DNA of 64,000 nucleotides from Brevibacillus brevis. GTDB taxonomy: Bacteria > Bacillota > Bacilli > Brevibacillales > Brevibacillaceae. Shown in pieces: positions 41,543 through 50,334 of this stretch (its first letter is position 1; every line of letters starts with the position of its first letter). Location: NCBI RefSeq assembly GCF_001039275.2, contig NZ_CP030117.1, forward strand, positions 3,534,001 through 3,598,000. The letters are read 5' to 3'. Position numbers and translations under genes: made by a program. Below the pieces are notes generated by a model. It was not told where the DNA came from. It searched no databases and was given only the letters and a program-made list of their open reading frames with translations.

Positions 41543-43930
41543 ATCCTCTTCTACCGTCCACTGTAATAGGGGTTGAAAATCGGCCCATGCCAACTGCATC
41601 AGCATTTCCTGATTCCATTCCTGCTTCGGAATATCCATCAGTCGCACGGCCTGGTTTTGGATCGCCTCTTGCAATAGGTTATGGCTAAAACGGCCATTGC
41701 CATTCAATCGATGATCACTGACTGCTTTATCCAAAGACTGTGAGATCATTTCCAGCACGTTCTTCTCAATAGCATACCCTACGTCACATGCAGCCTGTTC
41801 AAGAATGTGCACGAGTTCCTTCACGGTGTAGTCGGGGAACGCAATATATTTTTTAAACCGCGATAAAAGGCCAGGGTTGCTCATCAATAATGAATTCATT
41901 TCGAGTGGGTAGCCTGCGAGGACCACGACCAGATTCTCTTCGTGTTTGGTCATCTCTTCTACGAGCGTGTCAACGGCTTCCTGCCCAAAATCCCGCTCTC
42001 CCCCGCCGAGCAGCGAATACGCCTCATCGATAAACAAGACGCCGCCCAATGCTTCTCGAACTTTTCTGCGTGTAAGCGCTGCGGTCTGACCGACATACCC
42101 CGCTACCAAATCGGCTCTACTCGCCGTAACAAGATGACCGCGTTTCAAATAGCCGATTTCTTGCAAAATCTGTGCATACAACTGGGCAACCGTCGTCTTC
42201 CCTGTGCCTGGATTTCCAGTAAAGACGGCATGCAGCTCAATCGGACTTTTCGGCAGACCTCTTGCTGCGCGTTCTTGCTGGACGGACACATACGCCGCGA
42301 TTTTTTTCAGCTCCGTTTTCACTTGAGCAAGACCAATCAAGGCTTGCAGTCGCGCTTCTGCATTGCTTTCTTTTTGCGGTGGATCAAAGACACGGACATC
42401 CTCTGGTTTCAGTATCGTAAAGTCATCCCATTTCAGTTCCTTACCGTCTGTCTGGCGTCCTTTGGCAAAGATCGCATCGAGCACGATATTTGTAACTGCC
42501 CGTGCATTACCAAACGTCTCGTCTACTTGCGCTTTTTCAATGCGCTGACGCAGCGTAACTTTTGCCGCCTCTGTCAGCGTAAAATCGTTCCGTACGGCTA
42601 CTTCTTCTGCGATATGCACCAGTTCGTCCGCTTGATAGTCCGGCAGTAAAAAGTGGCCCGTCTCTGGAAAACGGCTATTCAGCCCAGGGTTGGCGTACAA
42701 AAAATGACGCATTTCTTCCGGATAGCCCGCAAGCATCACAACAAAGCGTCCTGCAAACTCGCCACTCGTCATAGCGGATACAAGCGTGTCAATCGCCACT
42801 TGTCCGTAATCACTACCGGAGCTATCTGGGCGCTTCAAGCTGTATGCTTCATCGATAAACAGAACTCCACCGTCTGCCTGCTTGATCGCTTCCATGACGC
42901 GCTGCTCTGTCTGTCCCACGTAAGCGCCGACCAATTGCGAACGATCCACCTCGATGAGCTGTCCTTTTGCCAACAACCCGAGCTCCTGATACAGCTTGGC
43001 GATTAAGCGAGCCAAAGTCGTCTTCCCTGTGCCTGGGTTCCCCATCAGCACGAGATGAAGGGGGAGCTGGTCTTTCATATGCCAGCCCTTTTCTTCGCGA
43101 AGCTGGCGATACTTCAGAAATTGGGCCAACTGCCGAACCCGATGTTTGATCTCGTCCAGGCCGATCAACCGCTCCAATTGCTCTAAAGCACTCAAATCTT
43201 GCTGAGGCGCTTTTTCGCGATCTTCTACCCTTTCGTTCCTTTGCGGCAGGAGCTTTTCCTTCTGTTCTTGCTGGTTCGTTAAAGCGCGAATCGTCTCTTG
43301 CAATTGGACGAGCATTTCACTGGAGTAAAAGACCCCGGATAAAGACGCTCCATATGCTTGAACACGTTCTTGCAATTGTACTAATAAATTTTGTCGTTCC
43401 GTGTATAACAGCACGAGGGCAGCAGCCGTAGCTTCCGCCTCCGAATCGTTCCACTTTTGCGCTGCCTGTAGTGTCTCTTCAGCGAGAGAGCGCCCCTTCG
43501 TGATTTCAGCCAACTCATTGGTTGCCTGCTCTTCCAGCACCTCAACTGTTCTCCTGCGCATGACGACGTTATCCGTTTCACGCACGGACTTGAATCCAGT
43601 GAGAAAGGCATGGGATCGCAACTGTGAAAAGTACAGCTCGAGCTTAATCTCTCCAGCATAGCGATAATCAGGGGCTAGTTGAAGCGCACGATCTACCCAT
43701 TCAGCTGCAAGCGTATGGCCTCCTGTTTTGTGCATCCGCAAAGCAGACATCCGCGTCAACACCATCGCTTCCATCAAATCAAGCTCTTCGCCTGGATGTT
43801 CTTGGCGATACTGTTCGAGCATTTGCAGGAATGTCAGGCATTCGCCTTCGGATAGTGACTGGATACTGGACGGATTTTCACTAAAACCTGCAATCAGTAC
43901 CCTCGGGTCCCGTTCTTCTTGATGCTGCAT
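41528..43930 (-). CDS. Tandem AAA+ ATPase of the CbbX/SpoVK type
   Basis: An 800-residue cytoplasmic ATPase with two complete CbbX-like AAA+ modules. Module 1 begins LERLIGLDEIKHRVRQL and has Walker A MGNPGTGKTTLARL, the pore segment VGAYVGQTEQRV and Walker B GGVLFIDEAYSL. Module 2 begins LQALIGLAQVKTELKKI and has GNPGTGKTTVAQL, VAGYVGQTAALT and GGVLFIDEAYSL. Each has an LAGYPxEM sensor and an arginine finger in NPGLxSRF. The first 230 residues are helical, TPR-like, with coiled coil (QLQETIRALTNQQEQKEKLL). SpoVK itself has one module, so this is a tandem relative. ATG 43930 has GGGAGGAG ten bases upstream; ATG 43963 has no ribosome site. Substrate unknown. Confidence 0.88.
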   Translation of the reverse strand: MQHQEERDPRVLIAGFSENPSSIQSLSEGECLTFLQMLEQYRQEHPGEELDLMEAMVLTRMSALRMHKTGGHTLAAEWVDRALQLAPDYRYAGEIKLELYFSQLRSHAFLTGFKSVRETDNVVMRRRTVEVLEEQATNELAEITKGRSLAEETLQAAQKWNDSEAEATAAALVLLYTERQNLLVQLQERVQAYGASLSGVFYSSEMLVQLQETIRALTNQQEQKEKLLPQRNERVEDREKAPQQDLSALEQLERLIGLDEIKHRVRQLAQFLKYRQLREEKGWHMKDQLPLHLVLMGNPGTGKTTLARLIAKLYQELGLLAKGQLIEVDRSQLVGAYVGQTEQRVMEAIKQADGGVLFIDEAYSLKRPDSSGSDYGQVAIDTLVSAMTSGEFAGRFVVMLAGYPEEMRHFLYANPGLNSRFPETGHFLLPDYQADELVHIAEEVAVRNDFTLTEAAKVTLRQRIEKAQVDETFGNARAVTNIVLDAIFAKGRQTDGKELKWDDFTILKPEDVRVFDPPQKESNAEARLQALIGLAQVKTELKKIAAYVSVQQERAARGLPKSPIELHAVFTGNPGTGKTTVAQLYAQILQEIGYLKRGHLVTASRADLVAGYVGQTAALTRRKVREALGGVLFIDEAYSLLGGGERDFGQEAVDTLVEEMTKHEENLVVVLAGYPLEMNSLLMSNPGLLSRFKKYIAFPDYTVKELVHILEQAACDVGYAIEKNVLEMISQSLDKAVSDHRLNGNGRFSHNLLQEAIQNQAVRLMDIPKQEWNQEMLMQLAWADFQPLLQWTVEEDGTKN

Positions 43931-44009
43931 CTTTTGATTGCTCCTCCCGCTCCATTGTTTCATCCCTGTTGTAGCATATTTAGCCGAACATGAAAAGTCT
44001 GTCCGAAGA

Positions 44010-45194
44010 TTAGAACTCCCCTTGGATGTTCGCTGCGGTTCTTTTCACCATTTGACGTGTGAACAAGGTCGCCAAAGCAATGAGGATACCAGCCATACCA
44101 AATTCAAGCCAGACCCCTCCCCATTCTAACAGCATCGCGCCTACAACCGGACCTGCAGCCATCCCCGTATAGCGGATGAAATTGTACACACCAATGGACG
44201 TTGCACGCTCCGCTTCAAATACTTCGGATAGCAAAATCGTATGTGCAGGCATACCTACACCCAAGGTTAAGGCAAACAGCGTACTTGATACCACAAGCAG
44301 GAGAAAAGAAACATCAGCCGCAGTCATAAAAAGAAGCATCGCCAAAGCATTTGAACCGGTCGTCACCAGTAATGTTTTACGTGCTCCCCATCGATTCTGC
44401 AATACAGCAGACAGCTTGCTACTGATAATAAAAACGACTGACACGAGCAAGAAAACCAATCCGATTATTTCAACGGAGACTGCGTATTGGTTCGTCAATT
44501 GGACAGGAAGAAACAGCAGGAAGCAATAATAGGCGTACATTTGACTAAAACCGATTAAAATGACAGACGCACCGACTGGGTGGAGCAAAATATAACGGAA
44601 AGACCCTAGTGTAAAACCGCCTGATGATGTAGCTTGATTCCTTTTCGTTTCGGGTAACAGTGCAGCATTGATGCCGACGAGAAAGACTGCGCAGATCGCC
44701 AAAAACAAAAAGACCGCAGAATGTCCGCCGATGCCGCCAATCCAGCCACCTAACAGTGGACCAAGTGCAGGACTGAGCGCAAGCAGCATCTGATAAGTCC
44801 CCATCGCAGATGCACGTTGGATTCCTGTAAATAAGTCTCCAATGATCGTCGCGGCTACGATCGGAATGGCAGCAAACCCTGCCCCTTGTAAAGCCCGGAA
44901 AAATAATAGCCCATAAATAGAATCGACCAGATAACATCCAATTGACGCGATCGTATATAGAATCAGGGCAGGTACCATGACACGCTTTCGGCCGAACCGA
45001 TCGATAAATGGTCCGTAGATGATTTGCATAATCGCCAGCATGACGGTAAAGATTGAAACGGTCCAGTTGATCATGGTTACACTCGTCTGAAACTCTTTTT
45101 GCATGGCTGGTAAAATAGGCATGAACAAATTTTGCGCGAACATACCCAGCATAAGCGTTATCCCAAGTAGGTACAGTACTTTTCTTGGATTCAT
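44010..45194 (-). CDS. MFS drug/multidrug exporter
   Basis: A 394-residue, 12-helix major-facilitator protein of the DHA1 drug:H+ antiporter type. It has FIDRFGRKRVMVPALILY (motif A), ALSPALGPLLGGWIGG (motif C, the antiporter signature) and a Bcr/CflA-like start (LFMPILPAMQKEFQTSVTMINWTVSIF). ATG 45194 follows GAGGAG. It is 86 bases downstream of a marR gene, and a copy of the probable MarR operator lies just before it, so it is likely induced when the repressor binds a toxic ligand. Confidence 0.9.
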   Translation of the reverse strand: MNPRKVLYLLGITLMLGMFAQNLFMPILPAMQKEFQTSVTMINWTVSIFTVMLAIMQIIYGPFIDRFGRKRVMVPALILYTIASIGCYLVDSIYGLLFFRALQGAGFAAIPIVAATIIGDLFTGIQRASAMGTYQMLLALSPALGPLLGGWIGGIGGHSAVFLFLAICAVFLVGINAALLPETKRNQATSSGGFTLGSFRYILLHPVGASVILIGFSQMYAYYCFLLFLPVQLTNQYAVSVEIIGLVFLLVSVVFIISSKLSAVLQNRWGARKTLLVTTGSNALAMLLFMTAADVSFLLLVVSSTLFALTLGVGMPAHTILLSEVFEAERATSIGVYNFIRYTGMAAGPVVGAMLLEWGGVWLEFGMAGILIALATLFTRQMVKRTAANIQGEF

Positions 45195-45221
45195 GGTTGC
45201 TCTCCTCTTATCTCGTTAATA

Positions 45222-45239
45222 TTGTGTCCTTGGAAACAA
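45222..45239. promoter_or_regulatory. MarR operator copy ahead of the MFS gene
   Basis: TTGTGTCC-TT-GGAAACAA matches the perfect palindrome at 45780-45797 in 16 of 18 bases. It is 28 bases upstream of the MFS start. Confidence 0.55.
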
Positions 45240-45280
45240 TTTTCGCAAAAAAAATAATGAACACCAATTGTATGTTTCCC

Positions 45281-45748
45281 CTAATCTTCTGTTGCTTCTC
45301 TTATGACCTCTTCCAAAAATGCCAATTCAGCGGGGGTATATCTATCCAAGAATCGGTATACGTCATTCTCCAGGCGTTGATGGTAGTGTTCGTGAATCTC
45401 GTTTACCATTTCTCCTACTGATGTCAGCCTGAAAAAAACTTCCTTCTGATTGTCTTCGAGCTGATAGCGCTCGAGTAATCCTTTCTTCAAAAGTTTGACT
45501 GTTATTTTGGATATCGCACTCTTTGTTACCCCAATATGCTGAGCAATTGTCGTAACATTGACTCGATCCTTCCTCCCTACCTCTTGAAGGACGTGGAGCT
45601 CTGTTACGGATAACCTTCCAACTTTATCGTAATCAGGTACGCTGATTCTGATCTGGCGCAATAGCATTTCTTCACGTAGTTTGCTGCGCTCCTCCTGTTT
45701 ATGTAGAAAGGTGATCCATCGATTCCAAAGCTTCTTCTTAGCGTCCAA
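45281..45748 (-). CDS. MarR-family transcriptional regulator
   Basis: A 155-residue winged-helix repressor: HTH TIAQHIGVTKSAISKITVKLLKKGLLERY, wing with EDNQKEVFFRLTSVGE, and a full C-terminal dimerisation helix (YTPAELAFLEEVIREATED). TTG 45748 is the only in-frame start near a GAGGAG, which is eleven bases upstream. A perfect palindrome lies 32 bases upstream and a near copy precedes the adjacent MFS gene, so it probably represses itself and the exporter. Confidence 0.9.
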   Translation of the reverse strand: MDAKKKLWNRWITFLHKQEERSKLREEMLLRQIRISVPDYDKVGRLSVTELHVLQEVGRKDRVNVTTIAQHIGVTKSAISKITVKLLKKGLLERYQLEDNQKEVFFRLTSVGEMVNEIHEHYHQRLENDVYRFLDRYTPAELAFLEEVIREATED

Positions 45749-45779
45749 TGCAGCATCAGCTCCTCATCTATTTCGATAT

Positions 45780-45797
45780 TTGTTTCCATGGAAACAA
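45780..45797. promoter_or_regulatory. Perfect 18-bp palindrome, MarR autoregulatory operator
   Basis: TTGTTTCCA-TGGAAACAA is a perfect inverted repeat immediately upstream of marR, with a near-identical copy ahead of the MFS gene. The shared sequence at the two controlled starts makes it a strong operator candidate. Confidence 0.65.
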
Positions 45798-45831
45798 AAT
45801 AACCTTACCATGGGATTTCCTTTTGCACAAG

Positions 45832-45863
45832 AAAAAACCGCAGCCCTGCATTCGCAAGCTGCG
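45832..45863 (-). terminator. Terminator after a small hypothetical gene
   Basis: On the minus strand CGCAGC and GCTGCG pair around a 13-base loop, followed by GTTTTTTC, 15 bases after the stop codon. Confidence 0.7.
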
Positions 45864-45878
45864 TTCCGAGCCCAGTCT

Positions 45879-46082
45879 CTATCCATTTAGATTGCCCAAT
45901 TCCTTGTCCGCACTGAAATGAGCACGAGCAGCCTCAAACACTTCACTTTCCGATCCAGCCGAGATTTTGAAACTCGATACCACTTTCTTGCCGCATCGTA
46001 CTTGTACGTTATACTGTGAATCCCCATCATACGTTGACTCGAAATGATAATCCTCACCATTGACCTGAATGGTTCGTTCCAT
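45879..46082 (-). CDS. Hypothetical protein, 67 residues
   Basis: A small acidic, soluble, predicted alpha/beta protein (MERTIQVNGEDYHFESTYDG... ending in ARAHFSADKELGNLNG) with no recognised family. ATG 46082 has a perfect AGGAGG seven bases upstream and a terminator follows the stop, so it is a real gene. It is 41 bases downstream of the oxidoreductase gene and probably co-transcribed. Confidence 0.75.
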   Translation of the reverse strand: MERTIQVNGEDYHFESTYDGDSQYNVQVRCGKKVVSSFKISAGSESEVFEAARAHFSADKELGNLNG

Positions 46083-46123
46083 GGTTACACCTCCTACCTT
46101 AGTGTGACCAAGCAACATGGCAA

Positions 46124-47173
46124 TCATCCAATATTTTGTTGCAAAGAAATCGTTTTTCCCGTTGCAGCTGACTCCATGGCAGCTTCGATAATCAAAAGAG
46201 CGATAAGCCCATCTTTTCCTGTGACGATTGGCGTTGTTTGATTTTGGATCGCGTCTACAAAGGCATCGATTACCCCACTATTTGTCTGATGATCGTTTGT
46301 CTGTATCGCTCCTGTTCGCTCTACTCTTCTTTCCCCCGTAGCTGTTATTACCTCAATATCCTTTTCTGGATCAGCAAAAATCTTCATGACTCCACGCTCG
46401 CCGTACAGAATCGTACTGTTGTCCTCCTCACCGTAGTAGCTCCAACTAAAGGAAGCCGTACCCACCGCACCCGATTTTGTTCGTAAAAGGCAAACCATAT
46501 GATCGCATACTTCGATTGGTAGGCCTTCCTCGTCTTTTTTGTCCAAAACAGCTGTTAAGGCACTGACCTGCACGATTTCATCCTGAAGCAAATAACGTAG
46601 CAGATCTACTTTATGGATGCCCAAGTCTCCGGCAACACCGAGTGCAGAACGATTCTTTTTAAAAAACCATGTGGCGTTTGTTTTGTTAATACTCCAATGC
46701 TCAGGCCCTTTATGTCCGAAGCTTGTTTTAAAGGATAAGGTGCGCCCCAGCTCACCTGAATCAATGATCTGACGCGCTTTTTGATGGGCGATAACCAGCC
46801 GCTGATTGTGATCGATCATAAGAATCGCACCCGTAGCCTCGGCAGCCGCAAGCATAACCTCTGCACCTTCGCTCGTCGTCGCGATTGGCTTTTCACACAA
46901 GACATGTTTGCCAGCCAATAGTGCCTCAGTCGTGATGATATGGTGCATTTCGTTCGTCGAGCAGTCGCTGATTGCTTGAATCTCAGGATGATGAACAACC
47001 TCTCGCCAGCTAGCCGCTACCGTGCCCCCATACTTTGCAACCAGCTTCTGCGCACGATCTGGATTCGGGTCAAACACAAGGAAAAGCTCGACATTTGGAT
47101 GATGGTGATACTCTGGCGCATGCCGTTCGTTTGCAATGGACCCGCAGCCAATAATGCCTACTTTTATGCTCAT
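46124..47173 (-). CDS. Gfo/Idh/MocA-family NAD(P)-dependent oxidoreductase
   Basis: A 349-residue dehydrogenase with the N-terminal Rossmann motif VGIIGCGSIANERHAP, the family signature KHVLCEKPIATTSEGAE (the catalytic Lys of EKP) and DHNQRLVIAHQKAR. A C-terminal substrate domain has GVAGDLGIHKVDLLRYLL, whose Asp/His are usual catalytic partners. Family members act on sugars, inositols or their derivatives; substrate unknown. ATG 47173 follows AAGGAGG. A link with the NRPS-side genes is possible but not shown. Confidence 0.9.
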   Translation of the reverse strand: MSIKVGIIGCGSIANERHAPEYHHHPNVELFLVFDPNPDRAQKLVAKYGGTVAASWREVVHHPEIQAISDCSTNEMHHIITTEALLAGKHVLCEKPIATTSEGAEVMLAAAEATGAILMIDHNQRLVIAHQKARQIIDSGELGRTLSFKTSFGHKGPEHWSINKTNATWFFKKNRSALGVAGDLGIHKVDLLRYLLQDEIVQVSALTAVLDKKDEEGLPIEVCDHMVCLLRTKSGAVGTASFSWSYYGEEDNSTILYGERGVMKIFADPEKDIEVITATGERRVERTGAIQTNDHQTNSGVIDAFVDAIQNQTTPIVTGKDGLIALLIIEAAMESAATGKTISLQQNIG

Positions 47174-47247
47174 GATTGCTCCTCCTTTGTGTTGAACACT
47201 CTACAGACTCACCTGTCGTAATGTCATTCACTCTATGAAGTTGTTAG

Positions 47248-47291
47248 AGGGCACAACGCTGGTTGAAGCGCTGTGCCCTGTTTCCCTTTTT
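47248..47291 (+). terminator. Hairpin at the end of the RND operon
   Basis: AGGGCACA and TGTGCCCT, with an inner CGCT/AGCG, form a long stem eleven bases beyond the RND stop. The T-run (TTTCCCTTTTT) is on the plus strand only, so efficiency on the minus strand is uncertain. Confidence 0.5.
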
Positions 47292-50200
47292 ACAAATCCG
47301 CAATGTGATGCGCTTTTTTTCGTGCTAATCGCTTTTCACGAATCCCCTCAAAGATCGAATAAAGAACGGGAACCAATACAAGCGTTACGAGCGTGTGAAA
47401 AATCAACCCCGCAATTACCCCGGTAGCAAGCGGCGCCTCTAGTTCCGCTCCTTCCGCAACAGCGAGTCCCATCGGCAGCATACCGAGTATCGCTGTCAGC
47501 TTGGTCATAATCACCGGACGAACACGATCTCTCGTGCCCTGTACAATCGCTTCTTCCAATTCCATCCCCCGTGAACGGAGCAGATTGATTCTGTCAATTA
47601 ACAGAATCGCATTGGAAACAACAATTCCTACCAGCATGATGAGCCCAATCATCGCCATCTCACCAAAGGTTCGCTGCGTGACCACGAATCCGAGAATGAC
47701 TCCCACCAAGGCCATTGGCAATGACAGCATGATAATAAACGGCTGAGATAACCTCCCGAACTGCGCCACCATAATCACATAGATAAGGGAGATTACCGCT
47801 ACCAGGACGATGATTCCCTGCGTAAGAGTGTTATTCTGTTCCTTCAAATCGCCAGCGATCTCGATCTTGTAACCAGCAGGCAATTCCACTGTCCCCAGCT
47901 TGTCATTGATTTGTCTGCCCGCCGTACCAATATCCGTACCCAACAGTTCTGCTGATACCGTAATGATTTGTTCTCCTTTTTCATGTTTGATCGTAATCGG
48001 AGATTTGCTGAAATGGAAATCAACCAGTTCGTGTAACGGCACCTGTGAGCCTGTTCCGGTTCGGATCATAATCTGCTGGAGTTGGTCAGGATGTGTCACC
48101 CAAGTCTCTGGAAATCTGGCAACAATCGAGGTTTCGATCCCATTTTGACTGAGTGTGGATAGGGGCTGCTCCCCAAGCAACATGCTGATTTGGCTGTCCA
48201 ATGAATCTGAGTCAACCTGTAATTGAGACATTGCCTCCTGATTCGGTGTCAGCGTTACTTTTTCCTTCCCTCTTTCAAAGTCATTCCGAATATTGACTAC
48301 ACCAGGGATGCTCGCCAGCATTTCTTCTACCTTTGTGGAAATCGTCCGGGAAACCTCCAAATCCTCGCCCGCGACCTGCAACTCAATAGGTGCCGATTTA
48401 CCTGAGAATCCAAATGTCATGCTCGTTTGTTCCACACCGTCAATCGCATTCAAGCGTCCGTTTACTTCTTGCATAAACTCTTCTTTTTCTTGCGTTCGTT
48501 GCGATTTGGTCACTAATGTAATATTTAGCTCGACTGTCTCTTTCTTTGCCGTAAAAAAGACTTGATTCACGTCGGACAACTCTCTCAACGCTTTTTCCGC
48601 TTCAACTGCAGCTGTTCGCGCCTGTTCCAAACTAGTGCCATCGGGCATCGTTAGTGTGGCAAAAATTTGATTCTCATTGGCATTCAAGCCATTTCCTATT
48701 TTAATCAATGGGAAGAGACTCAAGGCCCCTACAAACACCGCAAAAGCCACCAGCAATGTGAGAACGCGATGACGAAGGGTTAACAGCAGTAAGCGCTGAA
48801 AGAGAGAAACAGCCCCATTTTTGCCTTTTTCGCTAGAGGACTGCAATTGTTTATCATGTTGAAGAAAACGCTCGGAAAAAATCGGAACAAACAGAAAAGC
48901 TGCAATCGTTGACGCAAGAATCGTAGAGGTAACGGTAAACGCAATGGTATGAAGAATAGGCTTCAGCCACTGTTCAAAATCCGCGACCACAAGCGGTAAA
49001 AACACGATAATCAAAGTTAATTGGGATGCAAAAACAGGTGCAATGACTTCTTTTGAGCCCTGAACGATGGCCTGTTTCAACTGCATTCCCTTTTCTCTCA
49101 AATGATAAATACTCTCCAGAACAACGATCGCGGCGTCAACAATCAATCCGATTGACAAGCTCAGTGATATCAATACCACCATGTCAATGTTGTATCCGGC
49201 AGCTTTTAAAGCGATGAAAGTCATCAGAATGGAGAGTGGCAGCGTCGTTGCAATGACCATCGTCACACGCCAATTTCGCAGGAATACCCAGAGTACGAGG
49301 ATTGCCAATATTCCCCCGATGACAACATCTCGACTCAAATTGGTAATCGCTTTTTTAATAAAGGAGACGGATTCAAACATGACTCTCAGCTCATAGTTTC
49401 CGCCCGCCTCATCATTAATCTGCCTCACAACTTCCTCGACTTTTTTCTGTGTAGTGATCAGGTCACTCCCCGCAGCGCGCTTGACACTGATTTGCACAAA
49501 GAGGTTTCCTTCAGTCATGGAAATAGCGTCCTTCACGCTTCCGCGCAAGTCACTCACCGTTGCCAATTGTTCAAGTGCAACCTTGCCCTTGGGTGTCTTG
49601 ATCAAAATAGCTTTGAATTCTTCTATATTTTTTAAGCTGTTGTCAATCATCACAACGGTGTCGAAACCGGGATTCTCCAACATCCCCACGGCTTTTTTCC
49701 AATTGGCACCCTGTAGCTGACCAACAACATCCGCTGCTGTCGTTCGATAGGCAGTAAGCCGTTCAGGACGAAATGTTATCGCAACCTTATTTTCAAAACC
49801 GTCCTCGGATACGACCACTTCCTTCACACCCGGGACGGATTCTATTCGATCCTTAATGGTCGTCTTCAGCAAGGTGAGCATGGTCTGTGTATCGGCACCC
49901 ACCATTGCGTAGTCGATTAAGTCCTCATCACCTAAATTCGTTTGAGTGACGGTTACGGTATCTACTACTTTGGGAAACTCGTTGCGGAGCCGATTCACAA
50001 TATTTTGTGTCTCTTGCTTGACCTTTTCACCTTCTCCATCCTCTGCAAGGATCGAGATGCCAGAAAACCCCGTCCCTGTTTTCGATGAGAAGTTTTTAAT
50101 CCCAGCCAAAGATTTCAATTCCTGCTCTATTTTTTTCGTGACCTTTTCCACCATCTCTTCAGGCGGCAGTGCTCCTCCTGAAATATTCACTTCAATCCAA

Positions 50201-50331
50201 GGCAAATTCGTTTTCGGTACAAGCTCCACGTGGAAAGAAAAGAGAGCACCGATTCCGGTAAGCACGATGAGGAATGTGCACAAATAGAGGATCACTTTTC
50301 GTTTCAGCAAAAAGAGAATGACCTTGTCCAT
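47290..50331 (-). CDS. RND-family efflux permease next to the NRPS genes
   Basis: A 1,013-residue AcrB-type pump: N-terminal helix after LLKRKVILYL, two large extracytoplasmic domains (for example PKVVDTVTVTQTNLGDEDLIDYAMVG) and twelve helices. TM4 reads SIGLIVDAAIVVLESIYHLRE, so only the first aspartate of the AcrB relay is kept, as in metal-type RND pumps. It starts three bases after the adaptor gene stop, so the pair is translationally coupled. It differs clearly from the RND pump at 1713-4850. Candidate role: export of, or protection from, the nearby NRPS product. Confidence 0.92.
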   Translation of the reverse strand: MDKVILFLLKRKVILYLCTFLIVLTGIGALFSFHVELVPKTNLPWIEVNISGGALPPEEMVEKVTKKIEQELKSLAGIKNFSSKTGTGFSGISILAEDGEGEKVKQETQNIVNRLRNEFPKVVDTVTVTQTNLGDEDLIDYAMVGADTQTMLTLLKTTIKDRIESVPGVKEVVVSEDGFENKVAITFRPERLTAYRTTAADVVGQLQGANWKKAVGMLENPGFDTVVMIDNSLKNIEEFKAILIKTPKGKVALEQLATVSDLRGSVKDAISMTEGNLFVQISVKRAAGSDLITTQKKVEEVVRQINDEAGGNYELRVMFESVSFIKKAITNLSRDVVIGGILAILVLWVFLRNWRVTMVIATTLPLSILMTFIALKAAGYNIDMVVLISLSLSIGLIVDAAIVVLESIYHLREKGMQLKQAIVQGSKEVIAPVFASQLTLIIVFLPLVVADFEQWLKPILHTIAFTVTSTILASTIAAFLFVPIFSERFLQHDKQLQSSSEKGKNGAVSLFQRLLLLTLRHRVLTLLVAFAVFVGALSLFPLIKIGNGLNANENQIFATLTMPDGTSLEQARTAAVEAEKALRELSDVNQVFFTAKKETVELNITLVTKSQRTQEKEEFMQEVNGRLNAIDGVEQTSMTFGFSGKSAPIELQVAGEDLEVSRTISTKVEEMLASIPGVVNIRNDFERGKEKVTLTPNQEAMSQLQVDSDSLDSQISMLLGEQPLSTLSQNGIETSIVARFPETWVTHPDQLQQIMIRTGTGSQVPLHELVDFHFSKSPITIKHEKGEQIITVSAELLGTDIGTAGRQINDKLGTVELPAGYKIEIAGDLKEQNNTLTQGIIVLVAVISLIYVIMVAQFGRLSQPFIIMLSLPMALVGVILGFVVTQRTFGEMAMIGLIMLVGIVVSNAILLIDRINLLRSRGMELEEAIVQGTRDRVRPVIMTKLTAILGMLPMGLAVAEGAELEAPLATGVIAGLIFHTLVTLVLVPVLYSIFEGIREKRLARKKAHHIADL

Positions 50332-50334
50332 CGG

